A stretch of DNA of 64,000 nt from Actinomycetota bacterium. Its GTDB lineage: Bacteria; Actinomycetota; Actinomycetes; JACCUZ01. Numbering within the stretch: the first letter of the stretch is position 1; every line of letters starts with the position of its first letter. The notes below the pieces were generated by a model, which was not told the origin of the DNA, ran no database searches, and saw only the letters and a program-made list of their open reading frames with translations. The DNA lies in assembly GCA_030841035.1 (NCBI GenBank), contig JAVEDI010000114.1, forward strand, positions 1 through 64,000, written 5' to 3'. The translations under genes and the position numbers were made by a program. Below are positions 36,804 to 45,672 of the stretch, in pieces.

Positions 36804-38354
36804 CTACGCGACCGTCACGGTCGTCGTGTGCCATCCGGTGGCCCCGGAGGGGAAGGGGTTGGCCCGCTTCCCGGGCTGGGTGACGCCGTCGGCGTCGGTG
36901 GCGCGGACCTCGATGCTGTGGTTGCCGGGTGCGGCGTCCCACTCGTAGACCCACTGTCGCCAGGTGTCGGTGGACGGCACCGACGCGAGTCGCGTCTGCC
37001 GCCAGTCGCCGCCGTCGATGCGCACCTCGACCTTCGCCACCCCGCGGTGCTGGGCCCAGGCGACGCCGGCGACCGCGACCGTGCCGGCCTTGACGTGGGC
37101 CAGCGGGCGGGGCGTGTCGATGCGCGACATCGTCTTGATCGGTGCCTTCGGCACCCAGCCGCGCTGGACCCAGTAGGGCTTGTCCGCGGTGAACGTCGTG
37201 AGCTCGAGCTCGACCACCCATTTGGTGGCCGACACGTAGCCGTAGAGCCCGGGCACGACCATGCGCACCGGGAAGCCGTGCTCGGCCGGCAGCGCCTTGC
37301 CGTTCATCCCGACGGCGAGCATCGCGTCGCGGCCGTCCATCACGACCGAGGTCGGCGTGCCGATGGTCATGCCGTCGACCGACCGGCTGAGCAGCTGATC
37401 GGCGTCCCGGTGGACACCGGCCTCCTTGAGCAGGTCGGCGAGCGGTGCGCCGAGCCAGCGGGCGTTGCCGACGTACGGACCGCCGATCTCGTTGGAGACG
37501 CAGGTGAGCGTCACGTCGCGCTCGATCAGGCCGCGCCCGAGCAGCTGCTGGAAGTCGAGCTCGATCTCCTTGTCGACCATGCCGTGTACCCGCAGGCGCC
37601 ACGAGTCGGTCGAGACCTGCGGGACGACCAGAGCCGTGTCGACCCGGTAGAACTGCTTGTTCGGCGTGGTGAACGCGCTCAGGTCGGCGAGCTTCAGGTC
37701 CGCCCCGGACGGGACGGCCTTCGCCGGTCCGGCCGGCCGCGGCAGCGTGACGGCGGCCCGCGACGCGGCGACGTCCACACGCCGGTTGAGCACCATCCCG
37801 GCCTTGCCGGCTAGCCCGGCGGCCACCAGGGCCCCGACGCTGGTGACCAGGAAGGACCGGCGGTCGACGGCCGTCCCCCTGGCGGCGCCCTCCCCCTCAC
37901 CGGGGCGCTGCACGGACCGCAGCAGCACGAGCAGCGCGGCGGCTCCCACGATCGCACCGACGACAGAAGGCAGGAAGGCGAGCGCCACGGACGCCGGGCG
38001 CGTGACGGCGGCGGCCGCACCGACCGCACCGAGTACGGCGACGCCGGCGAGCCCGATGGGCGGCCGACGCACCGCGAGCGCCCCGGTCAGCAACGAGAGC
38101 AGCAGCAGCACCACGATGATCGAGCCGATCAGCACCGGCTTGTCGCTGGTGCCGAACTGCTCGATGGCCACCTGCTTGAGCGGCTGCGGCGTGGCGTCGA
38201 TGACGCTCCCGCCGACCGCGACGACCGGAGCGGCCTTGGTGTCGACGAACGCGGCCACGAGCTCGGCCACCCCGAGCGCCACCAGCGCGGCCAGGACTCC
38301 CGAGAGCGCACCGGCGAGGCCGCGGCGCGGCGTCCCGGTGCTGTCGTGGCTCAT
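36804..38354 (-). CDS. Membrane-anchored molybdopterin oxidoreductase (sulfite oxidase/MsrP-like)
   Basis: 516 residues. Four or five N-terminal membrane helices (about 12-150) precede a VDRRSFLVTSVGALVAAG segment that resembles a twin-Arg-like start, a molybdopterin domain with the ligand cysteine in DVTLTCVSNEIGGPYVG, and a C-terminal Mo-co dimerisation domain (about 410-516). The active site should face outside. Physiological substrate unknown; sulfite or methionine-sulfoxide chemistry is typical. It is paired with the FAS1 lipoprotein gene and divergent from the crtD-like gene by 57 bases. Confidence 0.87.
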   Translation of the reverse strand: MSHDSTGTPRRGLAGALSGVLAALVALGVAELVAAFVDTKAAPVVAVGGSVIDATPQPLKQVAIEQFGTSDKPVLIGSIIVVLLLLSLLTGALAVRRPPIGLAGVAVLGAVGAAAAVTRPASVALAFLPSVVGAIVGAAALLVLLRSVQRPGEGEGAARGTAVDRRSFLVTSVGALVAAGLAGKAGMVLNRRVDVAASRAAVTLPRPAGPAKAVPSGADLKLADLSAFTTPNKQFYRVDTALVVPQVSTDSWRLRVHGMVDKEIELDFQQLLGRGLIERDVTLTCVSNEIGGPYVGNARWLGAPLADLLKEAGVHRDADQLLSRSVDGMTIGTPTSVVMDGRDAMLAVGMNGKALPAEHGFPVRMVVPGLYGYVSATKWVVELELTTFTADKPYWVQRGWVPKAPIKTMSRIDTPRPLAHVKAGTVAVAGVAWAQHRGVAKVEVRIDGGDWRQTRLASVPSTDTWRQWVYEWDAAPGNHSIEVRATDADGVTQPGKRANPFPSGATGWHTTTVTVA

Positions 38355-38397
38355 GTCAGTGATCCGTCGCCGCAGTCGTCCCGGATTGGCCGGGTCC

Positions 38398-38403
38398 TAG
38401 GCT
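38398..38403 (+). promoter_or_regulatory. Putative -10 TAGGCT of the crtD-like gene
   Basis: TAGGCT eight bases before the GTG at 38412 in the 57-base divergent gap; leaderless arrangement. Confidence 0.5.
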
Positions 38404-38411
38404 TTCTGCCC

Positions 38412-39902
38412 GTGGCGCGTGTCGTGGTCGTGGGGGCAGGGATGGGCGGCCTCGCCGCAGCGGCGCGACTGTCGGCCCTCGGTCACTCGGTGCTGGTGTG
38501 CGAGCAGTCGGCCACGGTCGGCGGCAAGGTCGGGGTCTACTCCCGCGACGGCTTCGCGTTCGACACCGGGCCGTCGCTGCTCACGCTCCCCGCCGTCTAC
38601 CGCGACCTCTTCGTCAAGACGGGTGCTCCGCTCGAGCAGTCGCTCGAGCTGGTCGAGGTGGATCCGGCGTTGCGCTACCGGTTCCCCGACGGTGTGTGGC
38701 TCGACGTACCCAACGTGTCGCGCCCGGCCATCAGGCGGGCGCTGGACGACGCCCTCGGCGGTGGGGCGGGAGACGACTGGAACGCGCTGCTGAGCCGGGC
38801 GAACGACATGTGGGCGGTGACCCGGGGCCCGTTCCTCGAGTCCTCGTTGGACGGTGCCCGGGGGCTCGCGCGGCTCGCGCGGCGCACGGGGGACCTGCGC
38901 ACCGTCGCACCGTGGCAGACGTTGCGCGGCCTCGGACGGCGCTACCTGCGTGACCCCCGGCTGCGCATGGTGCTCGATCGCTACGCCACCTATACCGGCT
39001 CCGACCCGCGGCGCGCCCCGGCCGCGCTCGCCGTCGTGCCGTACATCGAGCAGGCGTTCGGCGCGTGGCACGTGCGCGGCGGTCTGCGGCGCCTCGCGCT
39101 GGCGGTGCACGACCGGGCCGTCGAGCGGGGGGCGCAGGTGCGCACCGGCTGCGATGTCGCCGAGATCGTGCTCGAGGGGGGCCGCGTCGCCGGGGTACGG
39201 CTGGCGAGCGGTGAGCGGCTGGCTGCTGACGTGGTGGTCGCCAACGCGGACGCGCACACGGTCTACCAGCAGCTGCTGCCCGGCCCCGAGGCTGCGCCGG
39301 CGCGCCGCAAGCTGTCCCGCGCGACGCCGTCGCTGTCGGGCTTCGTGCTGCTGCTCGCGCTGCGTGGTCGCACGCCCGGGCTGGCTCACCACACGGTGCT
39401 CTTCCCCGACGACTACGACGCCGAGTTCGATGCGGTCTTCGGTCGGCACGCCGCTCCAGTCGCGGACCCCACGATCTACGTCAGTGCGCCCGACGACCCG
39501 GCGATGCGACCCGACGACGACCACGAGTCCCTGTTCGTGCTGGTCAACGCGCCCCGGCACGGGAAGGTGCCCGGAGCGTTCGACTGGAGGGACCCCGGCG
39601 TGAGCGCGTCGTACGCCGAGCGGGTGCTGGCGGTGCTGGCCGCGCGCGGGTTCGACGTGCGCGACCGGCTGCTGTGGTGCGAGGTCCGCACGCCTTGGGA
39701 CCTGCAGACGGCGACCCGCTCCCCGGGAGGGGTGATCTACGGCAGCTCGAGCAACGGGCTGCGTGCCGCGTTCCTGCGTCCGGCCAACCGCGGTCCGGTC
39801 CCGGGGCTCTTCCTGGTGGGCGGGTCCGCCCACCCCGGAGGCGGTCTGCCGCTCGTCGGCCTCTCGGCCGCGATCGTCGCGGATCTCGTCGGCCACGCCT
39901 GA
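38412..39902 (+). CDS. CrtI-family carotenoid desaturase, CrtD-like
   Basis: 496 residues from the GTG at 38412 behind TAGGCT. The FAD site is RVVVVGAGMGGLAAAARLSALG, the DTGPSLLTLP loop is present, and the C-terminal motif is LVGGSAHPGGGLPLVGLSA. This is the second CrtI-type enzyme besides 42653. A 3',4'-desaturase role on the hydroxylated end (as CrtD) fits the cruF and glycosyltransferase genes, but a second phytoene desaturase cannot be excluded. It has its own promoter. Confidence 0.8.
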   Translation: MARVVVVGAGMGGLAAAARLSALGHSVLVCEQSATVGGKVGVYSRDGFAFDTGPSLLTLPAVYRDLFVKTGAPLEQSLELVEVDPALRYRFPDGVWLDVPNVSRPAIRRALDDALGGGAGDDWNALLSRANDMWAVTRGPFLESSLDGARGLARLARRTGDLRTVAPWQTLRGLGRRYLRDPRLRMVLDRYATYTGSDPRRAPAALAVVPYIEQAFGAWHVRGGLRRLALAVHDRAVERGAQVRTGCDVAEIVLEGGRVAGVRLASGERLAADVVVANADAHTVYQQLLPGPEAAPARRKLSRATPSLSGFVLLLALRGRTPGLAHHTVLFPDDYDAEFDAVFGRHAAPVADPTIYVSAPDDPAMRPDDDHESLFVLVNAPRHGKVPGAFDWRDPGVSASYAERVLAVLAARGFDVRDRLLWCEVRTPWDLQTATRSPGGVIYGSSSNGLRAAFLRPANRGPVPGLFLVGGSAHPGGGLPLVGLSAAIVADLVGHA

Positions 39903-39917
39903 GCTGCGGGACCGCGA

Positions 39918-40565
39918 CTAGCGCAGCGCCCGACGCACGACCGGCAGCAGCTGGCCGAGCCCGACCACGCCCAGGCCGACCCAGGCGGCGGCACCGAGCC
40001 AGGCCCAGAGCTCGTCGCGGAAGAGGCCGGCGCCGAGCAGGAAGGCGGCCGTGACGATCACCCGGGTCGGCCGCTCCCAGACCGTGAGGACGCCGACCTC
40101 CCCCATGCCGGCCGCTCCCGCCCGCGCCCGCACGTACTCCTGGAGCAGCGCCAGCGCTGCCCCGGCGGCGCAGAGGGGGCCCGGCGCACCGGCGAGCCAG
40201 AGCGCGAGCAGGTAGCCGAGGTCGCCGAGCCGGTCGGCCACCGAGTCGAGCACGAAGCCCCATCGCGTGGCCCGCGCCGTCAGCACCGCGACGGCTCCGT
40301 CGACGTTGTCCAGCAGCCCCGAGGTGACGACCAGCAGCGCGCTGAGCAGCCACCAGCGACCGCCGGGCGCAGCGCAGGCGGCCGCGGCAGCGCTGACGAG
40401 CACCGCGAGCAGCGTCAACAGGTCGGGAGCGACCCGCAGCCGGGCCAGCGGCCGCGCGACGACGTAGGTCAGGCACAGCCACCACCGCACCGGCCGGAGG
40501 GCCCGTGGGTCGAAGCCCCCGTGCAGCTCTGCCCACCCGTCGAGGTAAGCGTCACGCGAGAGCAC
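39918..40565 (-). CDS. CDP-alcohol phosphatidyltransferase family membrane protein
   Basis: 215 residues with about five to six helices. The CDP-OH-P motif reads D86-x2-D89-G-x2-A-V94 then G-x3-D107-x3-D111. All four metal-binding aspartates are present, but the usual Arg of the AR pair is Val94. Such enzymes join a CDP-alcohol and an alcohol acceptor, for example in phospholipid synthesis. Substrate unknown. It starts two bases after the metF stop, so it is in one transcript with it. Confidence 0.85.
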   Translation of the reverse strand: MLSRDAYLDGWAELHGGFDPRALRPVRWWLCLTYVVARPLARLRVAPDLLTLLAVLVSAAAAACAAPGGRWWLLSALLVVTSGLLDNVDGAVAVLTARATRWGFVLDSVADRLGDLGYLLALWLAGAPGPLCAAGAALALLQEYVRARAGAAGMGEVGVLTVWERPTRVIVTAAFLLGAGLFRDELWAWLGAAAWVGLGVVGLGQLLPVVRRALR

Positions 40566-40567
40566 CG

Positions 40568-41461
40568 TCAGTGTCGCTCGCGCAGGCCCAGGTGCTCGTA
40601 GATCTCGCGCGTCGCCGTCGAGCTGTTCAGCGTGATGAAGTGCAGCCCGGGCACACCCTCGGCCAGCAGCCGCTCACACAGCTCGGTGGCCGCCTCGACG
40701 CCGACCTTGCGCATCTGGTCCTTGTCGTCCTCGACGGCGTGCAACCGCTCGGAGAGCTCGGGCGGGAAGGCGGCGTTGGACAGCACGGCGAAGCGCTCGA
40801 TCTGCGCGACGTTGGTGGCCGGCATGATGCCCGGGATGATCGGTACGTCGCAGCCGGTGGCCGCGACGCGGTCACGCAGCCGCAGGTAGTCCTCGGCGTA
40901 GAAGAACATCTGGGTGATCGCGTAGTCGGCACCGGCCCGGCACTTGCGCACGAGGAACTCGATGTCGGTGTGCCAGTCGGGCGAGCGCGGGTGCTTCTCG
41001 GGGAACGCCGCCACGCCGACGCAGAAGTCGCCGGACGCCTTGAGCAGCCGCACCAGGTCCTCGGCGTACTCGACGCCCTCGGCGTGGCGCTGCCACACGG
41101 CCTGCGGGTCACCCGGCGGGTCGCCCCGGAGGGCGAGCACGTTCTTCACCCCGGCGGCGGCGTACTGCCCGATGATGTGCCGCAGCTCGGCCAACGAGTG
41201 GTCGACCGCGGTGAGGTGACCCACCGGCATCAGCGTCGTGTCGCGCGCGATGCCTTCGGTCATGGCGATCGTCTTGTCACGGGTCGAGCCGCCCGCGCCG
41301 TAGGTGACCGAGACGAACGTCGGCTTGAGCGCCTCGAGCTGGCGCAGCACGTGCCAGAGCCTGCGCTCCCCCTCGGCGGTCTTGGGCGGGAAGAACTCGA
41401 ACGAGAACGACCGCTCGCCGCTGGCGAGCCGGTCGCGGATCGTCCCGGGGAGTCGCGCCAC
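40568..41461 (-). CDS. metF: Methylenetetrahydrofolate reductase MetF
   Basis: 297 residues. It starts [12 protein letters not shown] and has [42 protein letters not shown] and FFYAEDYLR, all typical of MetF. The TIM-barrel enzyme reduces 5,10-methylene-THF to 5-methyl-THF for methionine synthesis. GTG start, with TAGCCT six bases upstream. metF beside crtE is a conserved neighbourhood also seen near the idsA2/pknL region of mycobacteria. Confidence 0.95.
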   Translation of the reverse strand: MARLPGTIRDRLASGERSFSFEFFPPKTAEGERRLWHVLRQLEALKPTFVSVTYGAGGSTRDKTIAMTEGIARDTTLMPVGHLTAVDHSLAELRHIIGQYAAAGVKNVLALRGDPPGDPQAVWQRHAEGVEYAEDLVRLLKASGDFCVGVAAFPEKHPRSPDWHTDIEFLVRKCRAGADYAITQMFFYAEDYLRLRDRVAATGCDVPIIPGIMPATNVAQIERFAVLSNAAFPPELSERLHAVEDDKDQMRKVGVEAATELCERLLAEGVPGLHFITLNSSTATREIYEHLGLRERH

Positions 41462-41467
41462 GGGTCG

Positions 41468-41473
41468 AGGCTA
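41468..41473 (-). promoter_or_regulatory. Putative -10 TAGCCT of metF
   Basis: TAGCCT on the minus strand, six bases before the metF GTG; no ribosome site between. Confidence 0.5.
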
Positions 41474-41548
41474 GTCCACGGGGGCGCTCGGATCGTCCGG
41501 CGTACGCATGCCGGGCGCCCTCCTCCGCAGAGCCCGCCGGCGGGGCCG

Positions 41549-41554
41549 TACCCT
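41549..41554 (+). promoter_or_regulatory. Putative -10 TACCCT of crtE
   Basis: TACCCT eight bases before the crtE GTG, within the 101-base divergent metF-crtE gap; leaderless arrangement. Confidence 0.48.
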
Positions 41555-41562
41555 CGGATGGC

Positions 41563-42645
41563 GTGACCCCCGCCCACCTGACCGCGTCGCCGCTGGACGC
41601 CGAAGATCTGCGGGCCCGCGTCCACAAGGCCCTCGACGACGTGCTCGCCCACCAGGCGGCGGTCCTCGACGAGGTCAGCCCTGATCTGGCGCCGCTGATG
41701 GACGCCGTCGGCGAGCTGCTGCGCGGCGGCAAGCGGCTGCGGGCGGCGTTCTGCTACTGGGGCTGGCGGGGAGCCGGCGGCCCCGACGTCGCGGGGGCGG
41801 TGTGGGTCGCCGCGTCCCTGGAGCTCTTCCAGGGCGCCGCGCTGATCCACGACGACGTGATGGACGGCAGCGACATCCGACGCGGCATGCCCGCCGTGCA
41901 CCGGCGCTTCGCGGCGCTGCACCGCGGCAACGGCTGGCTGGGCTCCCCCGAGACGTTCGGCGTCGCGGGCGCGGTGCTGGGGGGCGACCTGTGCCTGTCC
42001 TGGTGCGACGAGATGTACGCCGGCTCCGGGCTGGCGCCCGAGGCGCTGCACCGCGGCCGGACGGTCTTCGACCGGATGCGCACCGAGCTGATGTGCGGCC
42101 AGTACCTCGACATGCTCGCCCAGGTGCGGGCCGAGACGTCGGTGGCCGAGGCCCGGCACGTGATCCGCCACAAGAGCGCCAACTACACCGTCGCCCAGCC
42201 GCTCCTGCTGGGCGGCACGCTCGCCGGCGCTGCGGCCGAGCTGCTCTCGGCATACGAGGAGTACGGCCTCGCGCTCGGTGAGGCCTTCCAGCTGCGTGAC
42301 GACGTCCTCGGCGTCTTCGGCGACCCCGACGTCACCGGCAAGCCGACCGGTGACGACCTGCGCGAGGGCAAGCGCACGGTGCTGGTGGCGGCCACGATGG
42401 AACGCGCCTCGCCCGCGCAGGCGGCCGAGCTGCGGCGCAGCCTCGGCGATCCGCACCTCGACATCGAGACAGTCGCCCGGCTGAGGGCGCTGATGGTCGA
42501 GACCGGCGCGCTCCAGGCGGTCGAGCGCCTCATCGACGAGCTGTGCGACACGGCGTGGACCGCCCTCGCCCGGGCCGACACGACTCCCGAGACCCGACAG
42601 GTGCTCGAGCGGCTGGTCGTCACCGCCACCGCCCGCACCGGGTGA
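41563..42645 (+). CDS. crtE: Geranylgeranyl diphosphate synthase-type prenyltransferase
   Basis: 360 residues. The first aspartate-rich motif is HDDVMDGSDIRRG (D97, D98, D101), and the second is FQLRDDVLGVFGD (D246, D247), with GGKRLR and KSANYT in between. Condenses IPP with allylic diphosphates, most likely to GGPP for phytoene synthesis, given the crtI and crtB genes directly behind it. Chain length is not settled by sequence. Seven bases separate it from crtI. Confidence 0.93.
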   Translation: MTPAHLTASPLDAEDLRARVHKALDDVLAHQAAVLDEVSPDLAPLMDAVGELLRGGKRLRAAFCYWGWRGAGGPDVAGAVWVAASLELFQGAALIHDDVMDGSDIRRGMPAVHRRFAALHRGNGWLGSPETFGVAGAVLGGDLCLSWCDEMYAGSGLAPEALHRGRTVFDRMRTELMCGQYLDMLAQVRAETSVAEARHVIRHKSANYTVAQPLLLGGTLAGAAAELLSAYEEYGLALGEAFQLRDDVLGVFGDPDVTGKPTGDDLREGKRTVLVAATMERASPAQAAELRRSLGDPHLDIETVARLRALMVETGALQAVERLIDELCDTAWTALARADTTPETRQVLERLVVTATARTG

Positions 42646-42652
42646 GCCACTG

Positions 42653-44152
42653 ATGCGGCAGGTGGCGGGGCGCACCGATCACGTGGTGGTCGTCGGAGCG
42701 GGTCTCGGCGGCCTCTCCGCGGCCCTGCGGCTGGCGGGCGCCGGGCGTCGCGTGACGGTCGTCGAACGCGAGGACGAGCCGGGCGGACGGGCCGGTCTGC
42801 TCTCCCACGACGGCTACGCCTTCGACACCGGCCCCACGGTGCTGACGATGCCCGGGCTGATCGCCGACGCGTTCGACGCCGTGGGCGAGGACCTCGACGA
42901 CTGGCTGACGCTGGACCCCGTGCGGCCGCTGTACCGCGCGCAGTTCGCCGACGGCTCGTCGCTGGACGTCCACTCCTGCGTGGACGCGATGGCCGAGGAG
43001 GTGAGCACGGTCTGCGGGTCGCGGGCCGCAGACGGGTACCGGCGATACGTCGACTTCGTCTCCGAGCTGTACCGGCTGCAGATGCAGGACTTCATCGACC
43101 GCAACATCGACTCGCCGTTCGCCCTGCTGCGTCCCTCGCTGGCGCGGCTGGCCGCCATCGGCGGCTTCCGGCGACTCGCCCCCAAGGTCGCCTCGTTCCT
43201 GCCGGACGAGCGCCTGCAACGGGTTTTCTCCTTCCAGGCGATGTACGCGGGCCTGTCCCCGTACGAAGCGCTCGCGCTTTACGCCGTCATCGGCTACATG
43301 GACTCGGTCGCCGGCGTCTATTTCCCGCGGGGCGGCATGCACGCCCTGCCGCGGGCGATGGCCGGTGCCGCGCAGAAGCACGGCGTGACGGTGCGGCTCG
43401 GCGAGACGGTGACCCGGGTGGAGCTGCGCGGCACCCGCGCGGTGGCCGTGCACACCTCGGTCGGCGAGCGACTCGCCTGCGACGCGGTGGTGCTCGGCCC
43501 CGACCTGCCCGTGGCCCGGCGCGACCTGCTGGGCCGACCGCTGCGTCGCCGGCTGAGGTACTCGCCCTCGTGCTTCCTGATGCTGGCCGGCTCACGCACG
43601 TCCTACGACGGCGCGCACCACACGATCTCCTTCGGGCAGGCCTGGCGCACGGTGTTCGACGAGATCCTCGGCGGCCGACTGATGAGCGATCCGTCGTTCC
43701 TCGTCTCGTCGCCGACCCGCTCCGACCCTTCGCTGGCGCCGGCCGGACGGTCGAGCTACTACGTGCTGTTCCCCACGCCGAACCTGGACGGGCCGCTGGA
43801 CTGGCGGGTCGAGGGGCCGCGCTACCGCGACCGCGTCGTGGCGACGCTGGAAGCGCGCGGCTGGGCAGGCTTCGGTGACGGCATCGAGGTGGAGCACGTC
43901 ACCACGCCGCTGGACTGGGCGCAGCGCGGCATGGAGTGCGGCACACCGTTCGCGGCCGCGCACACGCTCCGGCAGACCGGGCCGTTCCGCCCGCGCAACC
44001 TGTGGGGGGAGAACGTGGTGTTCACGGGGTCGGGCACCCAGCCGGGTGTCGGCGTACCGATGGTGCTCGTGTCCGGCCGGTTGGCCGCGGAGCGCATCAC
44101 CGGCCCGGACCCCGCCTACCGTTCCCGGGCCGCCGCGGGTGGCCGGCCATGA
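42653..44152 (+). CDS. crtI: Phytoene desaturase CrtI
   Basis: 499 residues. FAD motif VVVVGAGLGGLSAALRLAGAG, EDEPGGRAGLLSHDGYAFDTGP, and the C-terminal FTGSGTQPGVGVPMVLVSGRL carotenoid-dehydrogenase signature. It desaturates phytoene stepwise to lycopene. Between crtE and crtB (ATGA overlap) this is the classical order of the lycopene module. Confidence 0.92.
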   Translation: MRQVAGRTDHVVVVGAGLGGLSAALRLAGAGRRVTVVEREDEPGGRAGLLSHDGYAFDTGPTVLTMPGLIADAFDAVGEDLDDWLTLDPVRPLYRAQFADGSSLDVHSCVDAMAEEVSTVCGSRAADGYRRYVDFVSELYRLQMQDFIDRNIDSPFALLRPSLARLAAIGGFRRLAPKVASFLPDERLQRVFSFQAMYAGLSPYEALALYAVIGYMDSVAGVYFPRGGMHALPRAMAGAAQKHGVTVRLGETVTRVELRGTRAVAVHTSVGERLACDAVVLGPDLPVARRDLLGRPLRRRLRYSPSCFLMLAGSRTSYDGAHHTISFGQAWRTVFDEILGGRLMSDPSFLVSSPTRSDPSLAPAGRSSYYVLFPTPNLDGPLDWRVEGPRYRDRVVATLEARGWAGFGDGIEVEHVTTPLDWAQRGMECGTPFAAAHTLRQTGPFRPRNLWGENVVFTGSGTQPGVGVPMVLVSGRLAAERITGPDPAYRSRAAAGGRP

Positions 44153-45051
44153 CGCACGCAGCCGACCTCGACGCGGCAGGCATCACCGATCCGGCGCTGC
44201 GGGCGTCCTACGAGCTGTGCCGGCGCATCAACGCCGCGCACGGCAGGACGTACTACCTCGCCACGCTGCTCCTGCCACCGGCCAAGCGGCCCTACGTGCA
44301 CGCCCTCTACGGCCTGGCTCGGTACGCCGACGAGCTGGTCGACGACCTCGAGGCACCCGACCCGGCCGCGCTGCTCACCTGGGGCAAGCGGCTGCTGGAC
44401 GACCTGCTGATCGGGGACTCGGCGGACCCGGTCGCTCGTGCCGCCGTGCACACCGCGCGCACGTGGGACATCCCCACCGAGCACTTCGAGGCGTTCCTCG
44501 CGGCGATGCGCATGGACATCACCCGCACCGGCTACGCGAGCTATGCAGAGCTCGAGCAGTACATGCACGGCTCCGCGGGAGTGATCGGCCTGCAGATGGT
44601 GCCGATCCTGCAGCCGCTGACCGACGAGGCCTACGGCTACGCGCGCGCGCTGGGCGAGGCCTTCCAGATGTCGAACTTCATCCGCGACGTCGGCGAGGAC
44701 CTGCGCCGCGGACGGGTCTACCTCCCCCAGGAGGATCTCGACGCGTGCGCCGTGACGCGGGCAGACCTGGGCCGCCCCGAGCCGTCCGCCGGCGTACGCC
44801 GGCTGCTGCGGCTGGAGGTGGCGCGGACCCGCGCGATCTACCGGGCTGCCGCGCCGGGCGTCGACCTGCTGCACCCCTCCAGCCGCGACTGCATCCGCAC
44901 CGCCATCACGCTCTACGGCGGCATCCTGGACGCGGTCGAGCGGGCGGACTACCGAGTGCTGGACAGGCGGGTGCGTGTCCCGGCGACGACGCGGCTGCGC
45001 GTGGCGCTGCCGGCCTACGTCAGGGCGAGGCGGACCCGCAGGGCCCGCTGA
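44149..45051 (+). CDS. crtB: Phytoene synthase CrtB
   Basis: 300 residues from the ATG in an ATGA overlap. Aspartate-rich motifs YADELVDD and NFIRDVGEDLRRGRVYLP are those of squalene/phytoene synthases. It joins two GGPP to phytoene. The 3' end overlaps the convergent lycopene-cyclase subunit by 32 bases. Confidence 0.94.
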   Translation: MTHAADLDAAGITDPALRASYELCRRINAAHGRTYYLATLLLPPAKRPYVHALYGLARYADELVDDLEAPDPAALLTWGKRLLDDLLIGDSADPVARAAVHTARTWDIPTEHFEAFLAAMRMDITRTGYASYAELEQYMHGSAGVIGLQMVPILQPLTDEAYGYARALGEAFQMSNFIRDVGEDLRRGRVYLPQEDLDACAVTRADLGRPEPSAGVRRLLRLEVARTRAIYRAAAPGVDLLHPSSRDCIRTAITLYGGILDAVERADYRVLDRRVRVPATTRLRVALPAYVRARRTRRAR

Positions 45052-45340
45052 GCCGCCGGCCCCACCACACCCACCAGGCCAGGGTCTGCACCACCAACGA
45101 GAAGCCGAAGAGCAGGTCCTCGACCGGCGCGTAGCAGAAGCGCCATCCCAGGATCGCCTCGGGTGCGTAGGTCACGACGCCACGGGCGGTCAGCCAGCCG
45201 TTGGTGACCAGCTGGAAGAACACGACGATGGCGTACGCCGTCCAGAAGACTCGCCGTCGCAGCAGAGCGGTCCGCAGCACGACGAGGTCGAGCAGGACCG
45301 CGCCCAGGACCCCGAGCACGGCCAGCCATGTGTAGGTCAC
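45020..45340 (-). CDS. crtYd: Lycopene cyclase subunit, CrtYd-type
   Basis: 106 residues from the GTG in a GTGA overlap with the partner gene. Three hydrophobic segments with FWTAYAIVVFFQLVTNGWL and FCYAPVEDLLFGFSLV; the short PVED motif is shared by the lycopene cyclase domain family (CarR/CrtYcYd). With CrtYc it should form a heterodimer that cyclises lycopene ends. A beta or epsilon ring, and one or both ends, cannot be told. Confidence 0.88.
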   Translation of the reverse strand: MTYTWLAVLGVLGAVLLDLVVLRTALLRRRVFWTAYAIVVFFQLVTNGWLTARGVVTYAPEAILGWRFCYAPVEDLLFGFSLVVQTLAWWVWWGRRLSGPCGSASP

Positions 45341-45666
45341 GGGTCGCCGTCCAGCGACCAGCCGGTCACCCGGCGCACCGCCTCGAGGGACAGCACGGCC
45401 GCCGTCGGCACGACGAGGAAGAACAGCACCTCCTCGAGGGGCAGGCCGCCGGGCAGGACGACCCCGAGCAGCTGCGACCGGTCGAAGGCCCAGTGCCCGG
45501 CCGCGACCGCGTACAGGTCCCAGCCGAGGAAGACCGCCGCGACCGGCGAGAGCGTCAGCAGCAGACGCCGCCGCTGCCGGTAGACCCGGACACCGAGGAC
45601 GGCCTCGAGCGGCAGGGTGCCCAGCACGCAGAAGGCCAGCACGCCGACGTAGGCCAGGTGCCGCAC
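45337..45666 (-). CDS. crtYc: Lycopene cyclase subunit, CrtYc-type
   Basis: 109 residues, three helices, with LPLEAVLGVRVYRQRRRLLLTL and LPGGLPLEEVLFFLVVP, the LPLEE motif of heterodimeric cyclases. GTG start at 45666, six bases from the Rv2175c-like gene, so it is probably cotranscribed with that regulator. Coupled to crtYd by GTGA. Lies antisense to the crtEIB operon end. Confidence 0.88.
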   Translation of the reverse strand: MRHLAYVGVLAFCVLGTLPLEAVLGVRVYRQRRRLLLTLSPVAAVFLGWDLYAVAAGHWAFDRSQLLGVVLPGGLPLEEVLFFLVVPTAAVLSLEAVRRVTGWSLDGDP

Positions 45667-45672
45667 GGCGCG

